Source of the DNA: Galaxea fascicularis
Taxonomy: Eukaryota; Cnidaria; Anthozoa; Scleractinia; Euphylliidae
DNA length: 64,000 nt
NCBI GenBank assembly: GCA_948470475.1
Contig: OX419339.1
Span: forward strand, 9,720,502 to 9,784,501
Reading direction: 5' to 3'
Shown: positions 21,325 to 34,036 of the stretch, piece after piece
Numbering within the stretch: position 1 is the stretch's first letter
Layout: every line of letters starts with the position of its first letter
Notes under the pieces: generated by a model
Told to the model about the DNA's origin: nothing
What the model saw: the letters and a program-made list of their open reading frames with translations, nothing else
The model's database searches: none
Made by a program: the position numbers and the translations under genes

Positions 21325-21738
21325 GATAATTTTGCTGGATTCTGCGTAAACCACTGCTTTAAAAGAAACCATTTTCGAAAGAGTTAGTGATTATTCTCAA
21401 CTTTGTTTCAGTCTTCAGTCGTTCACCACGTCTTAACCCGCTAAAGCTTTTATTTTTCCCGCAGTGAACGAAGGTGGTACTGCGCATGCCTGCATGTCTA
21501 CAACTCGTCGTCCACATGTCGTTCAGGACGCCATTTCGGGGCATTTCACGTCGTGCGGTGAACGTGAACTGGATTCTGGTTTGATAATTTTGATAATTTT
21601 GCTGGATTCTGCGTAAACCACTGCTTTAAAAGAAACCATTTTCGAAAGAGTTAGTGATTATTCTCAACTTTGTTTCAGTCTTCGTTCACCACGTCTTAAC
21701 CCGCTAAAGCTTTTATTTTTCCCGCAGTGAACGAAGGT
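21325..21738. repeat. Direct duplication of about 150 bp
   Basis: 21325-21475 and 21592-21738 are near-identical (start GATAATTTTGCTGGATTCTG, end GCAGTGAACGAAGGT). The main difference is a 4-base indel (CAGTCGTT against CGTT). The spacer is 116 bp. The high identity implies a recent event compared with the other repeats here. Confidence 0.92.
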
Positions 21739-21927
21739 CTCGACCCAGTGCCCTAACTGATATAGACGTCGACGTTCACGTTCTCGTCCTCTTTGTTAAA
21801 GGTCCGTAATTTCTACAGGAAGACGACGCGGACCTATGACGTAACCCAACGGCGCCGTCGTGCGAAACGTCGTCGATTCGTAAGCTCCTGTAAAGCGTTT
21901 TTGGACCATAGGGAAAAGACGCTATAA

Positions 21928-21960
21928 AAATTTATTATTATTATTATTATTATTATTATA
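21928..21960. repeat. (TTA)n microsatellite
   Basis: About ten TTA units. On the minus strand it follows an open frame ending KIFDRIIRIETHQSQPTTTG and a TAA, an arrangement that could be the 3' tail of a retroelement. No family motif is clear. Confidence 0.7.
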
Positions 21961-24900
21961 ACGCTTCACCATTTGTATTCCCGGTTGTGGTTGGTTGTGA
22001 TTGGTGCGTTTCGATCCTTATTATTCGGTCGAAAATCTTGTGTGCGGTCCTGTGCTGTAACGATCTCCTGTTGGGCATCTACTTTTCTGGTATTTCGATT
22101 CCGTTAGTATCATTGCGCGTTTTCGGGTTGGTGGAGATTGTAGTACGTGCCAGTCAATTGTCTTTGTTGTGCTCCATGATTCTTTCCCGTAGCGATCTCC
22201 CTGTCCCCCTTTGTAGAATGCACCGACTCTAAAGGAATCCGGGCTGTCCGCAGCTTGATAGGGTCTTTCGGTCACACCAAAAGTGGCTTAGGTGTCTTGA
22301 CGGATTGAAGGACGGTGTGTATGCCTGGTAGATGTAGGCAGAGCCGGATGCGGGCGAAAGCCACAAAACTCCGAAGCTTGAGACTGAGTAACAGGCACTG
22401 CTCAGACATACCGTCATTCAGTCACCTCACGATTTCTCATTTAAAATCGACTGACCTATGGAAAACATGTCTTAGAAGAATAATAATGTTTCACAACTCA
22501 CATGCATTACAGCCAATAAAAAAGAAAAGTTTCAAATTTGCCATGTTCCCGTCATATAACTTATTTTGTATTTGAAAGCCGACCGAATCGGTAGCAATCT
22601 CAAAGAGGGACTCCGTCAGTAAATAAGAATACAAATTGTTTGCTTTTTTTTAAAAGTAGTAGCAGTTTTCCATGTTTTAGGCAATAAGGTGAGTGGTGTA
22701 AACAATCCCACAATTAAGAATCTGTCTGCATAATTTGCCGTTCACTGCTACAGTTCTTCGACGAACCACTAATCACATGCTTCTCAAGGGATTAAATCAG
22801 TGTAGATGGGTGTCGGTTGAGTCGGTTCAAGGCATTTAGTACTGCTCACTGATTCTTCATGTGCAATCACCATATATCCTCTTCAAAGTGGTTGCAATTA
22901 GCCAAGCGTCTTAATTTCCGCACAGTAATTGTAACGCATACTGAAATATAAAAGAACGTTCGTCAGATAGCGATATATTTGTTTTCTGATCTCTTGACTA
23001 GCATCGTTGGCCATTCACCACAATTCATTTGGCAAAGTTCCACTCATTAACAGACTGAATGGTGAACTGGTGGCTGCATGGATAAAGAAGAAGGGGGGAG
23101 GGGGGGTAAATATTGGATGTCTGAAGGATGTTCAATGAGTTAGTCATACGTGCAGACCTTTCTACGCTTTGCATAACAATCTCGCAAAATCGTTCATGAA
23201 AATTTCAAGCACGTTTACTAAGTCCACTGGATCACGTCCGCTACATCTGGCATTAATTGTGTACCGGAACAATAGACCAATCGTGCCTTAACTAACTCAT
23301 TCGTCTGGTACGTGACTCCGGTCCGACAAAATGGAAATCATAGTCGAAGCCCGCTCTTTCCAGCAGGACTACAAGCAATTCAATTTCAAAGGTACACTCT
23401 CTAAACCTCAGAACCCTTCCACTAATTCTGCTAACATAGCATTAAACTGATTTTGCGTCGTGCTTTATCAGTCTCTCATTCTTTTTACACGTGATAAATT
23501 GGATTAACGGTGGGATTACGAAATCATTCAAGGTCCACCTGTAGAAATAAAAGTATGCAGGCTGAGATGGCGCAGTTTTGCTTGTTTGTTTCCAGACACT
23601 GATTTGGCTAAATAGAAGTTGGAATATATTTATAACTTGATTATTTTCATTTTGGTTTGTCTTGTGGTAGAGAGCCAGTATTTAGTTTGTCATGGGTGAC
23701 CACGAAAGCACTAAAAAAAAAAAATTCTATTTCAGGTCCAGACGAGAGTTAAGGTCAGTCTTTGTCTAGTGATTATTATTGACTGTGATTATTATTATTA
23801 TTATTATTACTATCATTGGTTAGTGAATACGGGCTTTTCCGGTCGGTGCTTTTGAAAAAGTTAAGTATGCAATCCGCAGTCCTATATAGCACTCACTCTC
23901 CGACAATAATATTGTATTGTGAATTCAGAGTTCTCTTGACTCGGGGTTCTCAATTAGCTTATTGCAGGGCACGTGAGCCTTTGAGTCGGCAAGGGTAAAT
24001 GTTCTGGCAGTTATGAAAAGAGGTTCTCGTGATTATGTGAATCAAATGCGACACAATGTTTAACTCTTCTGAATAATTTTAGCTTATGTTGATGCGAGAA
24101 ACGTTCGTTGTTGTCAACGTTCCTCTGCGCTGTGTCCGGATGTAGTCATAGTTTGGAATTCAGTAGGTTTTACTATTCCAAAGAACTGATTTGTGTTGGC
24201 ATTAATCCGCCTTGCCAATCCGATTAAGCTAGCGCGGTTTTCACGAGCTTAGTTCTCATATGATGTCACTGTTAATGAGCTTTGCTCTTTGATGTACTTA
24301 GAAAATCCTACCGACATCCTCACACGCTTACCGAACATATCAATGCTTTACACTCTTAGTAAATCGCTGCATGTGCTCTTCATTAACTAATATTAGTATA
24401 TATGAAATTCTAAGTATTAGAATGTAATCTGAAACGAACAGCTGGAAATTCCAGGCCACTGGAAACTGAATCAAGCTGCGCTCAAACCCTCGTCATCAAA
24501 AAATGGCGTGGCTAAAGGGAGCTAAAAGGATAGGCTTCTTCAGAGGTTCTGAGAATTCAAGGATTCTCTACATTCTATAAACTAATCGGGTAAAACGTGT
24601 AACAAAGACTTTAAGAGCGGTTGGGATAGAAACACCGCCACCACCAATAGCATATCTTGGGACCTTATGTATACCACCTTAATACGGAGCCGGCGCAGTT
24701 GGTTTGCAGCAATGCGCCAGCTGAATCAAAAACGTAATCGAGAGAACCTCTCAATGAAAACGAAGCCTGGTTTACACACCAATCTCGTGATACATTAAGG
24801 AATAAAAATAATTTCAATATTATAACTTTTGCGCCAGAATCTCTATTAAGAAATAAAAGAGCCTTGACTGAATTTGCTTATGGTCTACTGTTTTCTGCCC

Positions 24901-25136
24901 TGCAGATTTAAGTACAGTGAAGTGTCGAAGTAGATCGACTCAGCTTGCAGCATGATGGCTGTGTACATGTGTACTGTTTCAGTAAGGTGTGGAAGTCAGT
25001 CGCGAGGGATTAGTCAGGTCACTGGTATACCCCCTGTTACAGGTGCATCTGTAGAAATCTTATACAGACTTATACAGTGGATTATAGTTTGTTTTCAGGA
25101 CCATCACTAGCATAAGGAGTCGATGTGATTGTATTC
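21961..25136. other. Gene-free stretch
   Basis: Short frames at 22021-22275 (-) and 21987-22232 (+) have no recognised family. There is a G-run at 23088-23106 and (ATT)n at about 23788-23810. Otherwise nothing seen. Confidence 0.45.
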
Positions 25137-25843
25137 ACGGAATTCTATGAGAGCTCAGGATAACTGCTCCCGGCTCGGTTTGAATTAAAACGGCCTTAAG
25201 AACGTGGTATGTGTATTTATGGATTCGTCGTACGTATCTTGAAATCCCCTCTTTCCGAAGCCTAAGTACGAACATCTTGTGATGTTACTACTAGCACAAA
25301 ATTGCACACGTCACATGTTATGAAAGACGTCACTGAGACATAGCAGCTATTGTAACGCTGAATAGTCTTCACGCTTTGCTAAATATTTGTGTGCAATTTA
25401 ACCAAGAAGATGGTTAAAACAGTTCGGTTAACGGAATTCTTCAAATAAGAGGATAACTGCTTCAGCTCGGTTTGAATTAAAAGCGGCCTTGAAAACGTGG
25501 TATTTGTATTTATGGATTAATCGTTAACATCAGTGAAGAGGGTTCGTCGTACGTCTTTTCTGTGTGATCCAATTTTTGAAGAGATATTTAAAATGCGTCT
25601 AAAGCTAATCTTATCTGATCTGGAGAATCTTGAAACCACTCTTCAAAGGAGAACGCAAAGTACATTGTCTCAAAGACTTTTGAAAGCCTTAAATCCTCTT
25701 AGTCGCCCGCAATCAGTACGAACACTTTGAAATGCAACAGCACAAAATTGAACTGACAAGTCACATGATGTTCATGTCAGACAGCGGCTGTTGTAACGCT
25801 AAGTAGTAGTGACGCTTTGCTTAATATTTGTGTACAATTTGAA
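25137..25843. repeat. Head-to-tail duplication (D1 25137-25402, D2 25431-25843)
   Basis: Shared blocks in order are ACGGAATTCT, GGATAACTGCT, CTCGGTTTGAATTAAAA, CGGCCTT-AAACGTGGTAT, TTCGTCGTACGT, AGTACGAACA, GTCACATGT/GATG, TTGTAACGCT and GACGCTTTGCT-AATATTTG. D2 carries about 130 extra bases (25560-25690), within which lies a 65-codon frame (25533-25730). The copies have diverged with small indels. No protein recognised. Confidence 0.75.
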
Positions 25844-27150
25844 TAAAGAGATTACAAATCTCTAGAACATGAGATCTCCTTTCGCAAAAAAGAACAAGAA
25901 ATCTGACTAAAGAGAGCAGTCACACTTCGATTAAGTAATGAGGGGACGCTCGAATTCAGTTCTCAGTGCTCGCGGGTCACCTGAGTAGTTTATTTTTAAG
26001 CGATCCCTCTCCAAAGCCATTGTTTTCGAGTACGCATCCTCGAAATCCACCAACTACCCCAAACCCAGATAAAGAAAAAACTAACCCCTCTTGTGCTTCC
26101 TCGTGTCAAGTTGCCTAATCAACAGATGCAAGTGGAGTCTGTTTTTTTTATTACTTTTAAAATCGATGAGTTGACCGCGAGGAGGTGACTGTAGCATATA
26201 CGAAGAGGACTATTTAATTTACTTTTCCCCACAATTACCCTGGCTTGCCATGCCCTGAGCGCGTGGGACTAAGCCATCTCAGAATGGGAAACATTGTTTT
26301 CGGTGTAAACAAAGAAAATGATGTTTTCTAAAGCTCACTTAAAATGAAGCTGAAGCGCAAGTAAATAGGACACAGGTTCCTTGATGAACAAAAAATTGAC
26401 CTACCCAGTGTTATCTCGTTTTTGGCTGTGTCTTAATGACCGGTAGCCGGTCAAGATTGTAAAAATAATAAATGACTGGCAGTACGATATTTAATTTTCT
26501 TGACAAATTCAGAAAAATTGACTGAGCTAAACCATGATATTTTCAACAGACTGGACTATCGAAGTAATAACCGTTAAGAAGGCGATGCAGTTTTATTCAT
26601 AAAACCTATCAAAGTACAACTGTCTAAATCGACCGGCAGCTGGTCATAATCTTCAAGCCTATTACAAACGTCCATATTCCTCTACTCCTAGCCCTAATCC
26701 CTAACCTAAAACACATTTAATCTTTCTTAGTACCAAGTCTAAAGACAATAAGGCCATTGAAAGGGAGACCGAGCCGGGCTGCCGACCATCAGAGTGATTT
26801 GAACGTCGGATCCGGAGTTTAGCCCGCTGCCGGTCATTTAGACACTTCGTTCCCCTTTTTCCTTTGGATTCTGTCCAGAGTGACTTACAGTTCAAACGCG
26901 TCATTTGTATTAAAAAAATTAGTATATCATTACACAGGAGCCCATAAATATTTATGGCTCCTGTATTACAAGATTCTCTCATTTCTTTGGACGCCGTTGC
27001 TTCCTTCATTCTCATTTCCTGAGGCTCATTCTTCGCGAAGCACGATGCAAATATTTTTCTTTCAACCTACACAAGCTGAGATGACTCTCACGTTGTCTTG
27101 TAAATTAAATTTGAAGCGGAACTTAGTGAAGAGATAAAAGGCGATTTCAG
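25844..27150. other. Gene-free stretch
   Basis: No recognisable coding sequence, RNA gene or clear repeat. Confidence 0.5.
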
Positions 27151-27157
27151 AAACAGA

Positions 27158-27158
27158 A

Positions 27159-27213
<55 letters not shown>

Positions 27214-27217
27214 CTAA

Positions 27218-27264
<47 letters not shown>

Positions 27265-27268
27265 ACAA
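27158..27268. repeat. (AATA)n microsatellite
   Basis: About 27 tetranucleotide units with one break (AACTAATAA near 27211). The minus-strand open frame through it is an artefact (repeating LFIY). Confidence 0.95.
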
Positions 27269-27269
27269 A

Positions 27270-28323
27270 CAATAAAAGAGGCATGCTAACTTTTGTTTTA
27301 CTCTATACTTTGCAGGAGTACTTCGGAAACTCGAATGAACAAAGTGGAATGTCGCGAAAGGCGAAAACCTCGTAGATAGTTTGTTTGAGGCATGTAGCGA
27401 GGTTCGTACAAGCTCTTGAATCGATAAAGAGCTTATGCTTAGTGGTCCTCAAACTTGATTTAAATGTACTGTGTATTCTCAAGAATTCTTGCACGGTATT
27501 CTCCATGGTTCTGCGCCAATATAAGTGAATAACACAGTAAACATACTGACTATGCATCAATGCTTAGACGGTCGTGGGTTGCTTAAATTGTCATGCCCTC
27601 AAGAAACGGATTGTCACGGAATATTCAGTGTAGGTTCGGCACGCCTTTTCCGCGATCTACTTCTAGAACTGATAGCATTATGTGACTGCAAAACAAAAAC
27701 CACAAACTCCGGTCGGTATGAAATGTTTTTTTTTATACCAATTCACTGGCGACTTTAAATGGCTAGCATTTGGCAAATACTGTGGCTGTGTAACTCTATA
27801 CTTTGTCGCTCTAAGGTGGACCTGGTCCATTCATACCCTAATGCCGTCTCTTTATTAGGGAACCGGTAATCTGAAAAGTGACACATCAACAATATCGCGG
27901 GGGCTAATTAAAATTGGGTAACATGATTACTGACATAGTTTTTCAGAAAGAATGTTAAATACACGTGCAATGAATTTCTGGTGTATAAATCCAATAAATG
28001 CCTCTGCCTCTTTACCCAATTACAATTTTTTTTGGAAAAATTTCAAGGGTGGTTTTAAAGGATTTAATTTGGCTTATTTCCAAAGTACGTTGGTGAATGA
28101 GAGGTACTGTGATCTTATTGTCTCAGCTAAGGTCTCAAGTCGTTTAATTCTCTGAAACGACTACAAGGAAGTACGAAGGACAAGTACAAAGTAATTGACT
28201 TTGAACGACGACATATTTTTTTTCTCGAACATTCCTGATGATGTAGTTCTTGTTTTTGTCCATTTGACCTTGACATTTCCTCCGGCGTTTGAGTTCCTCT
28301 GTACAACCACAAACTCCCACATC
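27270..28323. other. Gene-free stretch downstream of deiodinase-like B
   Basis: Probable 3' flank of the minus-strand gene; a minus-strand AATAAA lies near 27850. Nothing else recognised. Confidence 0.45.
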
Positions 28324-28596
28324 TTACGTTTGTGATATTTTTGCTCGATAATCTTGTAACCATGCCAGGACCTCTTGCATTCGGTATTTCATGGGTCCAG
28401 CGCCACCTTGGTAAGCGATTTTTCTGTTTTGCACAACGTATAACCGAATAGGCACAGCGCCATAAGCGATGTTTGCCCCGTTCAACATTGTGTCGACTGC
28501 CACGAAAAACCCGGAAAGGTCAACTGATAATGCCATTTTCTGCGCAGCTTTGCATCTTTCCTTTTGTGTGCGGTGAATTGGTATGTCACTAGCTCC
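28324..28596 (-). CDS. Deiodinase-like B, exon 2
   Basis: The minus-strand acceptor is GCTGCATCCCAG|GGAGCT at 28597/28596. It encodes GASDIPIHRTQKERCKAAQK and continues to YRAKISQT-stop. Its length equals exon 2 of homologue A exactly (273 nt). Confidence 0.87.
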   Translation of the reverse strand, partial: GASDIPIHRTQKERCKAAQKMALSVDLSGFFVAVDTMLNGANIAYGAVPIRLYVVQNRKIAYQGGAGPMKYRMQEVLAWLQDYRAKISQT

Positions 28597-29442
28597 CTGG
28601 GATGCAGCAAGGAATAACAAAAGTTAGTCTTTTTCTTCAATAAGATCTGTAGCTTACATTAAACTTTGCCAACTTTATCAGTTCAGTTTATACACCGAAA
28701 ATAAATAACCGCGTTACTATCATCATAGGGAAGTTGAAAGACGCTCTACCAATTAAGTAAGGTTTAGCTTCTGACTTCATGAGTATTAGCCTTGTCGCGA
28801 ATATTGCCTACTTCAGCATTTCCATGAATCTATTTCAAATTGAACGTTGCGAAAATTATGTCAAGACAAACAACGATCCATGTGTAGTGAAGTTCAACCT
28901 GAATTATTTCAAATTGCACTTTTTCAAAATAGCTCACGGAACAGGAAATTGGTGTACAATACCTTGAACGCCCAGCCATCCACTGGGTGTGCTTCTTCAA
29001 TATACACCACGGCAAAATCAGCGATCTCTGAAAACTGGTCTTTCAAGTAGCGGTACCTCTTTAACATCTCCATAAACACGGGGCAGGTTGAACTTCCAAA
29101 GTTAATGACCAGTGGACGATTGTCCCTTGAAAAGTCAAAGAGCCTGTGACAGCTTTTCCCATCAATAGACACAACTGGGGAATTATAGGCTTTGCTGTGC
29201 AGTTTTACTCTTTTGTTGATGTCCGCTAGCATACAGTGGTAAACGTTCTGCAGCATTTTCCAGGTAAACAGCGAGTCCCAATAAATTTCTGTCGGCAAGG
29301 AAGTGTCGGTCATCTTGCACATGGCGAGGCTGATAATCGACTTGAAAAATGGAAAAACTTTTAAAAGCCAACCCAGCGTAAAGACTAGAACAAGGAAGGA
29401 GTATATCAGAAACCGTTGCATCATCTGGAACTCGGGGAACAT
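28324..29442 (-). CDS. Iodothyronine deiodinase homologue B (Cys form), two exons
   Basis: Exon 1 is 29442-28963 (160 codons) and exon 2 is 28596-28324 (91 codons with stop), phase 0, giving 250 residues. An N-terminal helix (FLIYSFLVLVFTLGWLLKVF) is followed by IYWDSLF, YNSPVVSIDGKSC, NRPLVINFGSSTCPVFM, DFAVVYIEEAHPVDGWAFK and, in exon 2, IHRTQKERC, VAVDTMLNG, YGAVPIRLYVVQ and GPMKY. The selenocysteine position is TGC (Cys). Unlike homologue A, the residue two before it is Ser, so no C-x-C pair is present. The intron position is the same as in A, directly after GWA.K, which supports an old gene duplication. They lie 17 kb apart in the same orientation. Enzymatic role is inferred from family only. 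Confidence 0.92.
28963..29442 (-). CDS. Deiodinase-like B, exon 1
   Basis: The ATG is at 29442. The minus-strand donor is TTCAAG|GTATTG at 28963/28962, after the conserved DGWAFK. The annotated open frame runs about 40 bases into the intron (VLYTNFLF), which has no family match. Confidence 0.87.
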
Positions 29443-32400
29443 GATTTTCTGCTGGAACCACCTCGTGGCGAACTACTGCACTCTATAATGAATTAGTTTT
29501 GTTGTTTACTGCTCTTATAACTACGCCCGCCAACTCAAGTAGTGGAAAATCCGCTCTCGTTGAGTGACTTAAAACAATAAGAAAAATAAATCTATTTTGA
29601 TTCCGGTGTATAATTACTGCATCTAATAACAACACCATGTTATCCCACTGCGCTAACCGTCTCCATGGTAATGAGAATAAAAAAAAATTGTCGAGAAATT
29701 TCGGAAATGAAATGGTGAGCTGAGGTGTTTTTGCATGAATTCGACTATTCAACTTTGGTTGGTCTTCACAAACAGTGTGCTTGTTGTGAATTGTCCACTT
29801 TTTTTTCAAAACAGACCGCTGATGAGACTTGCTAATTTTGGACACGAAAATTAGTTTCATCAAAATGTTAACACATCACCAGGCCTTTCTTTTCATTTTG
29901 GAGCCACACTTTGCCCCGTTGGCTATTTATTTCAACATCCCTGTGCAGTTTCTAATTTTCGTGCTCAGGGTGCTGTGATTGCCAAAAGTGAATGAGATCC
30001 GCCGTCAATACTCTGACTTCCTTTGGGAGTCCCTGGTCTAATTTCATTAAACGTAAATCAGTTACAACTAATCAGCACTGCGCCGTTATTTTATGACCCT
30101 TGGTTGTACAGTGCCGCAACTTGGTTCGCACAATAGTGGCTAAAGAGTGTTATCTTCGCTTAATGGATTTCACTAAACCATTCAGTCTTACGAACATTAG
30201 TTGCATTTATCGCATTTGTCTTTACTTCCGATTTAGACGATATCGATTATTGTGCTACGTTTTAATCCTGAATCCTGTTCTCAAATCGGTCAAAGTTAAT
30301 TAGGTAGCTGATAATCCCATGTAATACAAAGGGACGAGCAACAGACCTGTGTCTCGTGGTAGTTATGCGCTTGGGTGTATATTGTATTTTTCCGAGTTCA
30401 TCTACTACTTTTCCTAAACAGACGAGATCGCCAATTCTCTAACTTTATTTAGTTTTTCCACGAAAGTTATTATTACGTAACCGAAGCTTGTACATAAACA
30501 AGTCTACCAGGCAGGCAAGACTGCTTTACGTAGTAACGGAAACAGACGTCACTTCCGCCATAAGTCTGTTCCTTTTTGTGGAAACCTCAAGCCTTAAAAC
30601 GGATATGTAGTGTTGTTTCTTAGTACAACGTATATGAATTGCACTGGAATATGAGACGCGGATGATGGGACAGCTGACTCTACTAAGCCCGGGGCAGCTC
30701 CGTCCAAGACAATCAGATACGAAAGCAACAATTCATCCCAGGCAATTAATTAAGCCACATCATCGCACAACTTGAACCTGAACTTACATCTAACTTTTCA
30801 CCTGAGTTGAGTCACGAGAAAAAGAGTAGAAACGGTTATTTCAGTGCAATTTCAAAACAGCATAGAACAGCATAGAACCAATAACGAATGCTGGAAACAA
30901 TTAGGTTGAGAAATAATTCGGGAAGTGTTGTTCACGGTAATCATGCACTGATGCAGTTTTTTGGATAACGGAAAGTATAGTTCATAGTCAGTTTAGTTAA
31001 TGCTCTCAGGAACTCTCTGTTGGAGATGTTCGATCTAGGGCGTGTTTACTTTAGAGATAATGTATCACATACCTTGGTAAATGATGCCGAAAGCTGAAAA
31101 GCATCAGCGCCAGAAATTTAGGACACGAGACTCCACGCGCGGTTACGCGCGGCAACCTGAAGACTGATCGGGACGCCGAAGTGTATAGAGAGTTGTATGG
31201 GCATTCGAGAAAAATAGCAAAGTACACAACAAAGTAAAAATGTGCAACTGAACCATAATAGGTTGTTATATTATAGTGCTAAATATGTAAAGATTACAAC
31301 AAAGTAAACGACTTTCATGTATATTTTTATCGATTTTCTGCCAACGGTAGTCGCCAAAATTTTTGTAAGGAATCCTATGACATTTATCGAAATCGGGAAA
31401 ACAGTTTGTTTATGAACCGCGATTACTGGCGAAATAAGCTTGCTGGTAAAAATGTGCAAGTGGATGTTGTGAAAACACATCTTCAACTTACTTGCCTTCG
31501 TTCGTAGAGTCCTCGTAGATTCACTTTCATGTATATTTTCTCCGTTTGAAAATCCCACAAAAGAAGAAACGGCGAAATTTCCATGTTGATTCTTCGATAA
31601 ATTCCTTAAAATATGCCGAATTCAAAAGGCCATATCTCGGCGAAGCATGCACCAAATTCGCTTCCAGAGCCATCTTTGAAAAGCTTGTTTCTTTTCCTTT
31701 CGTTCTGTGTAAAAATCATTTTGGTCAGTGGTTTTTTTATGGCACAAGCCGAGTCGAATTACCGCTGTTTCTTCGCTGTTTCGGCAAGTAGAATATGAGC
31801 CCGCCATGAGCCTGAAGCAAGGCAAAGCGGACAGCGGTTGATACCAAAACCGCGGTTTTTTTTTTAATCTCTTGTAGGTGAAATATATATTTGTGTTGTA
31901 CAACACTACAGAGGATAACATGTGTAAATTCCTATATTCCACCGCAGAATTCGCTCTCTTACGAGTCACTGCGCCATCTTGTTTTCGAAAGATATCCGCT
32001 GTACTGTGCAGGCTCAAATGTCTCGAATTTCTGGCGATGGGCAACAAGTGTGAAAGACTGGCTTGCCGAATTGAAAAGCGGAGCGAGGTAAAAGCGTTTG
32101 TGGGAAAAAATTCAGTTCCACTTTTTGAAAGGATCAGATTTTAGTTTATCTTAATATTCAGTCATGTCATTGGTTTATGCAGAGGCTTGTTTTTGAAAAA
32201 AACATGAATTGCATGTAATGACTTACCAGGCAGAAGACCCTGTTTGGTTGTGCACGGTTCCTAAACAAGGCCCCTAGTCACTTTTCATTTCAGTTAAAAA
32301 GAAAGCTTTATTTGAAAGCCCTGATGTAAGTTTTGCCGTAACTGATCCAAAATTCTATGCCGGTGTCAAATCCAATCAAATTTCTCGTTGGTTAATCTCT

Positions 32401-32815
32401 TTATCTCTTCTTCGTTCACTTCTTTTGCGAAAGGGCCTTATTAACGTACGTTTCTCCGGCGTTAAACCGCTTGATTCTACTGTACGGCCCAATCAATTTT
32501 TAAGGTGCCCGCTTGGCTTGTCAACTGGTTTCCTTTCCCGTGTGCCCGATTACCTCGTTTTCTCGGTCCGTACTGGAAGACAGGGATCTTTTTTTTTTTT
32601 TACTTAGGCCCGATTCTAAAAATGTCGTCCGTTCTTCTTCGTCTACCCTCCACGAACCTAACTTCTACCGTTTTTGCGCAGGCGCTAACGTAGAGCTACG
32701 ACAACAACAAAGCCTTGATGTTTAATTGTAAAGAAGAACGTATCAAAACGAAAACGCAAAATTCTTGGACCAAGCTCTCCGCGCTGTAACTGGAGAAAGG
32801 TGCACGTGTAATAAC
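29443..32815. other. Gene-free stretch
   Basis: No coding region recognised. The 127-codon minus frame at 29483-29863 and frames at 31546-32144 lack family motifs. A segment with TCGGTCCGTACTGGAAG (32565-32581) is related to one arm of the foldback at 36381-36516. Confidence 0.45.
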
Positions 32816-33426
32816 TATAAAAATCACTTACAGCCATGCAAGATAGAAAAATAGAAATCCCTTAAACTTTATCATAATAAAGGCCTTAGGCAACTCTTTT
32901 CAAAAACACATGATTAAGTTCTTTTGAATTTATTTATTTCGGTTGGGACAAGATTTAAATTGTTACCCCCTCAAGCTGGCCTGTCAGTTCATATTTTTGA
33001 TTGAGGGAACTTTCCCTCCAATACAAAGATACTGATACACCAATTTATGCTAATTTTTCAATCAATGAGAGAGGACGAAACGTCATCCCCGCCCCTCCCC
33101 CCGTTCCCCGTCTTAAATGCCTTAAATGCTTCGGCATGTCTGAGTGAAAGACTCCACCGTCCCGTCCAATGCAAACACCGTGACATCTTCGACTTGAATT
33201 GTGACTTCATGCACCTATCGGTGTTAAGCCGCAGAGGGGAGGGGGGGGGGATGCCGGGCATAGGCGAAGTATTTGACGCGAGACGTTTGCCCATGGTAGG
33301 GGCTTGTGATCATTAGTTTAGTCCGGCGGGTTGAGACATTTGACTTTAACCGTTAGTGGCCTGGGGTGCACCTACGCCATCTTGGATTTTCTGCGCTGAG
33401 AGACCTGGTAAGCAATAGACATAAAA

Positions 33427-33456
33427 ATGGCGGTTGATTCGGTTTCGGTGAACATG
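33427..33456 (+). CDS. Possible short first coding exon
   Basis: ATGGCGGTTGATTCGGTTTC begins ten codons (MAVDSVSVNM) in a good start context (AAAAATGG) and ends at a consensus donor ATG|GTAAGA, phase 0. About 50 bases upstream is GCCATCTTGG, a YY1-like promoter motif. I found no downstream exon that continues it, so it may be chance. Confidence 0.2.
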
Positions 33457-34036
33457 GTAAGAAATCTGTGACATTTTTTGTCGCTAAAAGAGGCCATCGG
33501 GCTCTGTTTAGCGTTTAGCCGTCTTAAATGTCGTGCTTGATTACACTGTGATAGATGAGGACGACGATGATGAAGATGTTGTTTGTGTGCCCGCATGATC
33601 CTCTTTTTTCTGCAGAGGGGCCGTAAGGGAACGACTTCATATTGACTCTTTTCACTCTAGAAGTCCTAGAAAGGCCACCAGTCAATTTGTTTTGTTATCT
33701 TCTGTCAAGTCCGTCACGTATTTAACTCACGCAATTTGAGAACATCCCCCAAAAAATCTATTTTGCAGACTCTTTTGCACGGCAGGTCAAGTTTCACGAT
33801 TTACGAAAAATAACTTTTTGCTTTCACGTATCACGACAAGCATATCATTCACAGTTCACGGATAACATTTTTTTATAATAACTGATCACGGAGAATAAGA
33901 ACACGCGATCAAGTTTCACGAGAAACCCCCCTTGCTGCCCCTCTCTGCAGGAAAGTGCATGTCCCTTAAGTTGGGAATTTGAACAGAAAAAATTAAGCGA
34001 GGTCAAATCCCCCGCCTGTGTAACATTGCGGCATAA

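Larger units (their letters stand above)
20515..21810. repeat. Inverted-repeat bounded segment, about 1.3 kb
   Basis: ATTACCGACCTTTAGCAAAG and ACGACGAGAACGTGAACGTC (20515-20560) match the reverse complement of 21765-21810 with about four mismatches over 46 bp. Similar CGTCGT-rich ends are common on coral MITEs. The interior holds a palindrome and an internal duplication, listed separately. No target duplication identified. Confidence 0.55.

Noticed and set aside
21987..22417. Retroelement coding region before (TTA)n at 21928
   Set aside because: The arrangement is suggestive but no reverse-transcriptase, integrase or endonuclease motif could be read in any frame.
27062..27268. 68-codon minus-strand ORF of repeating LFIY
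   Set aside because: Pure translation of the (AATA)n microsatellite.
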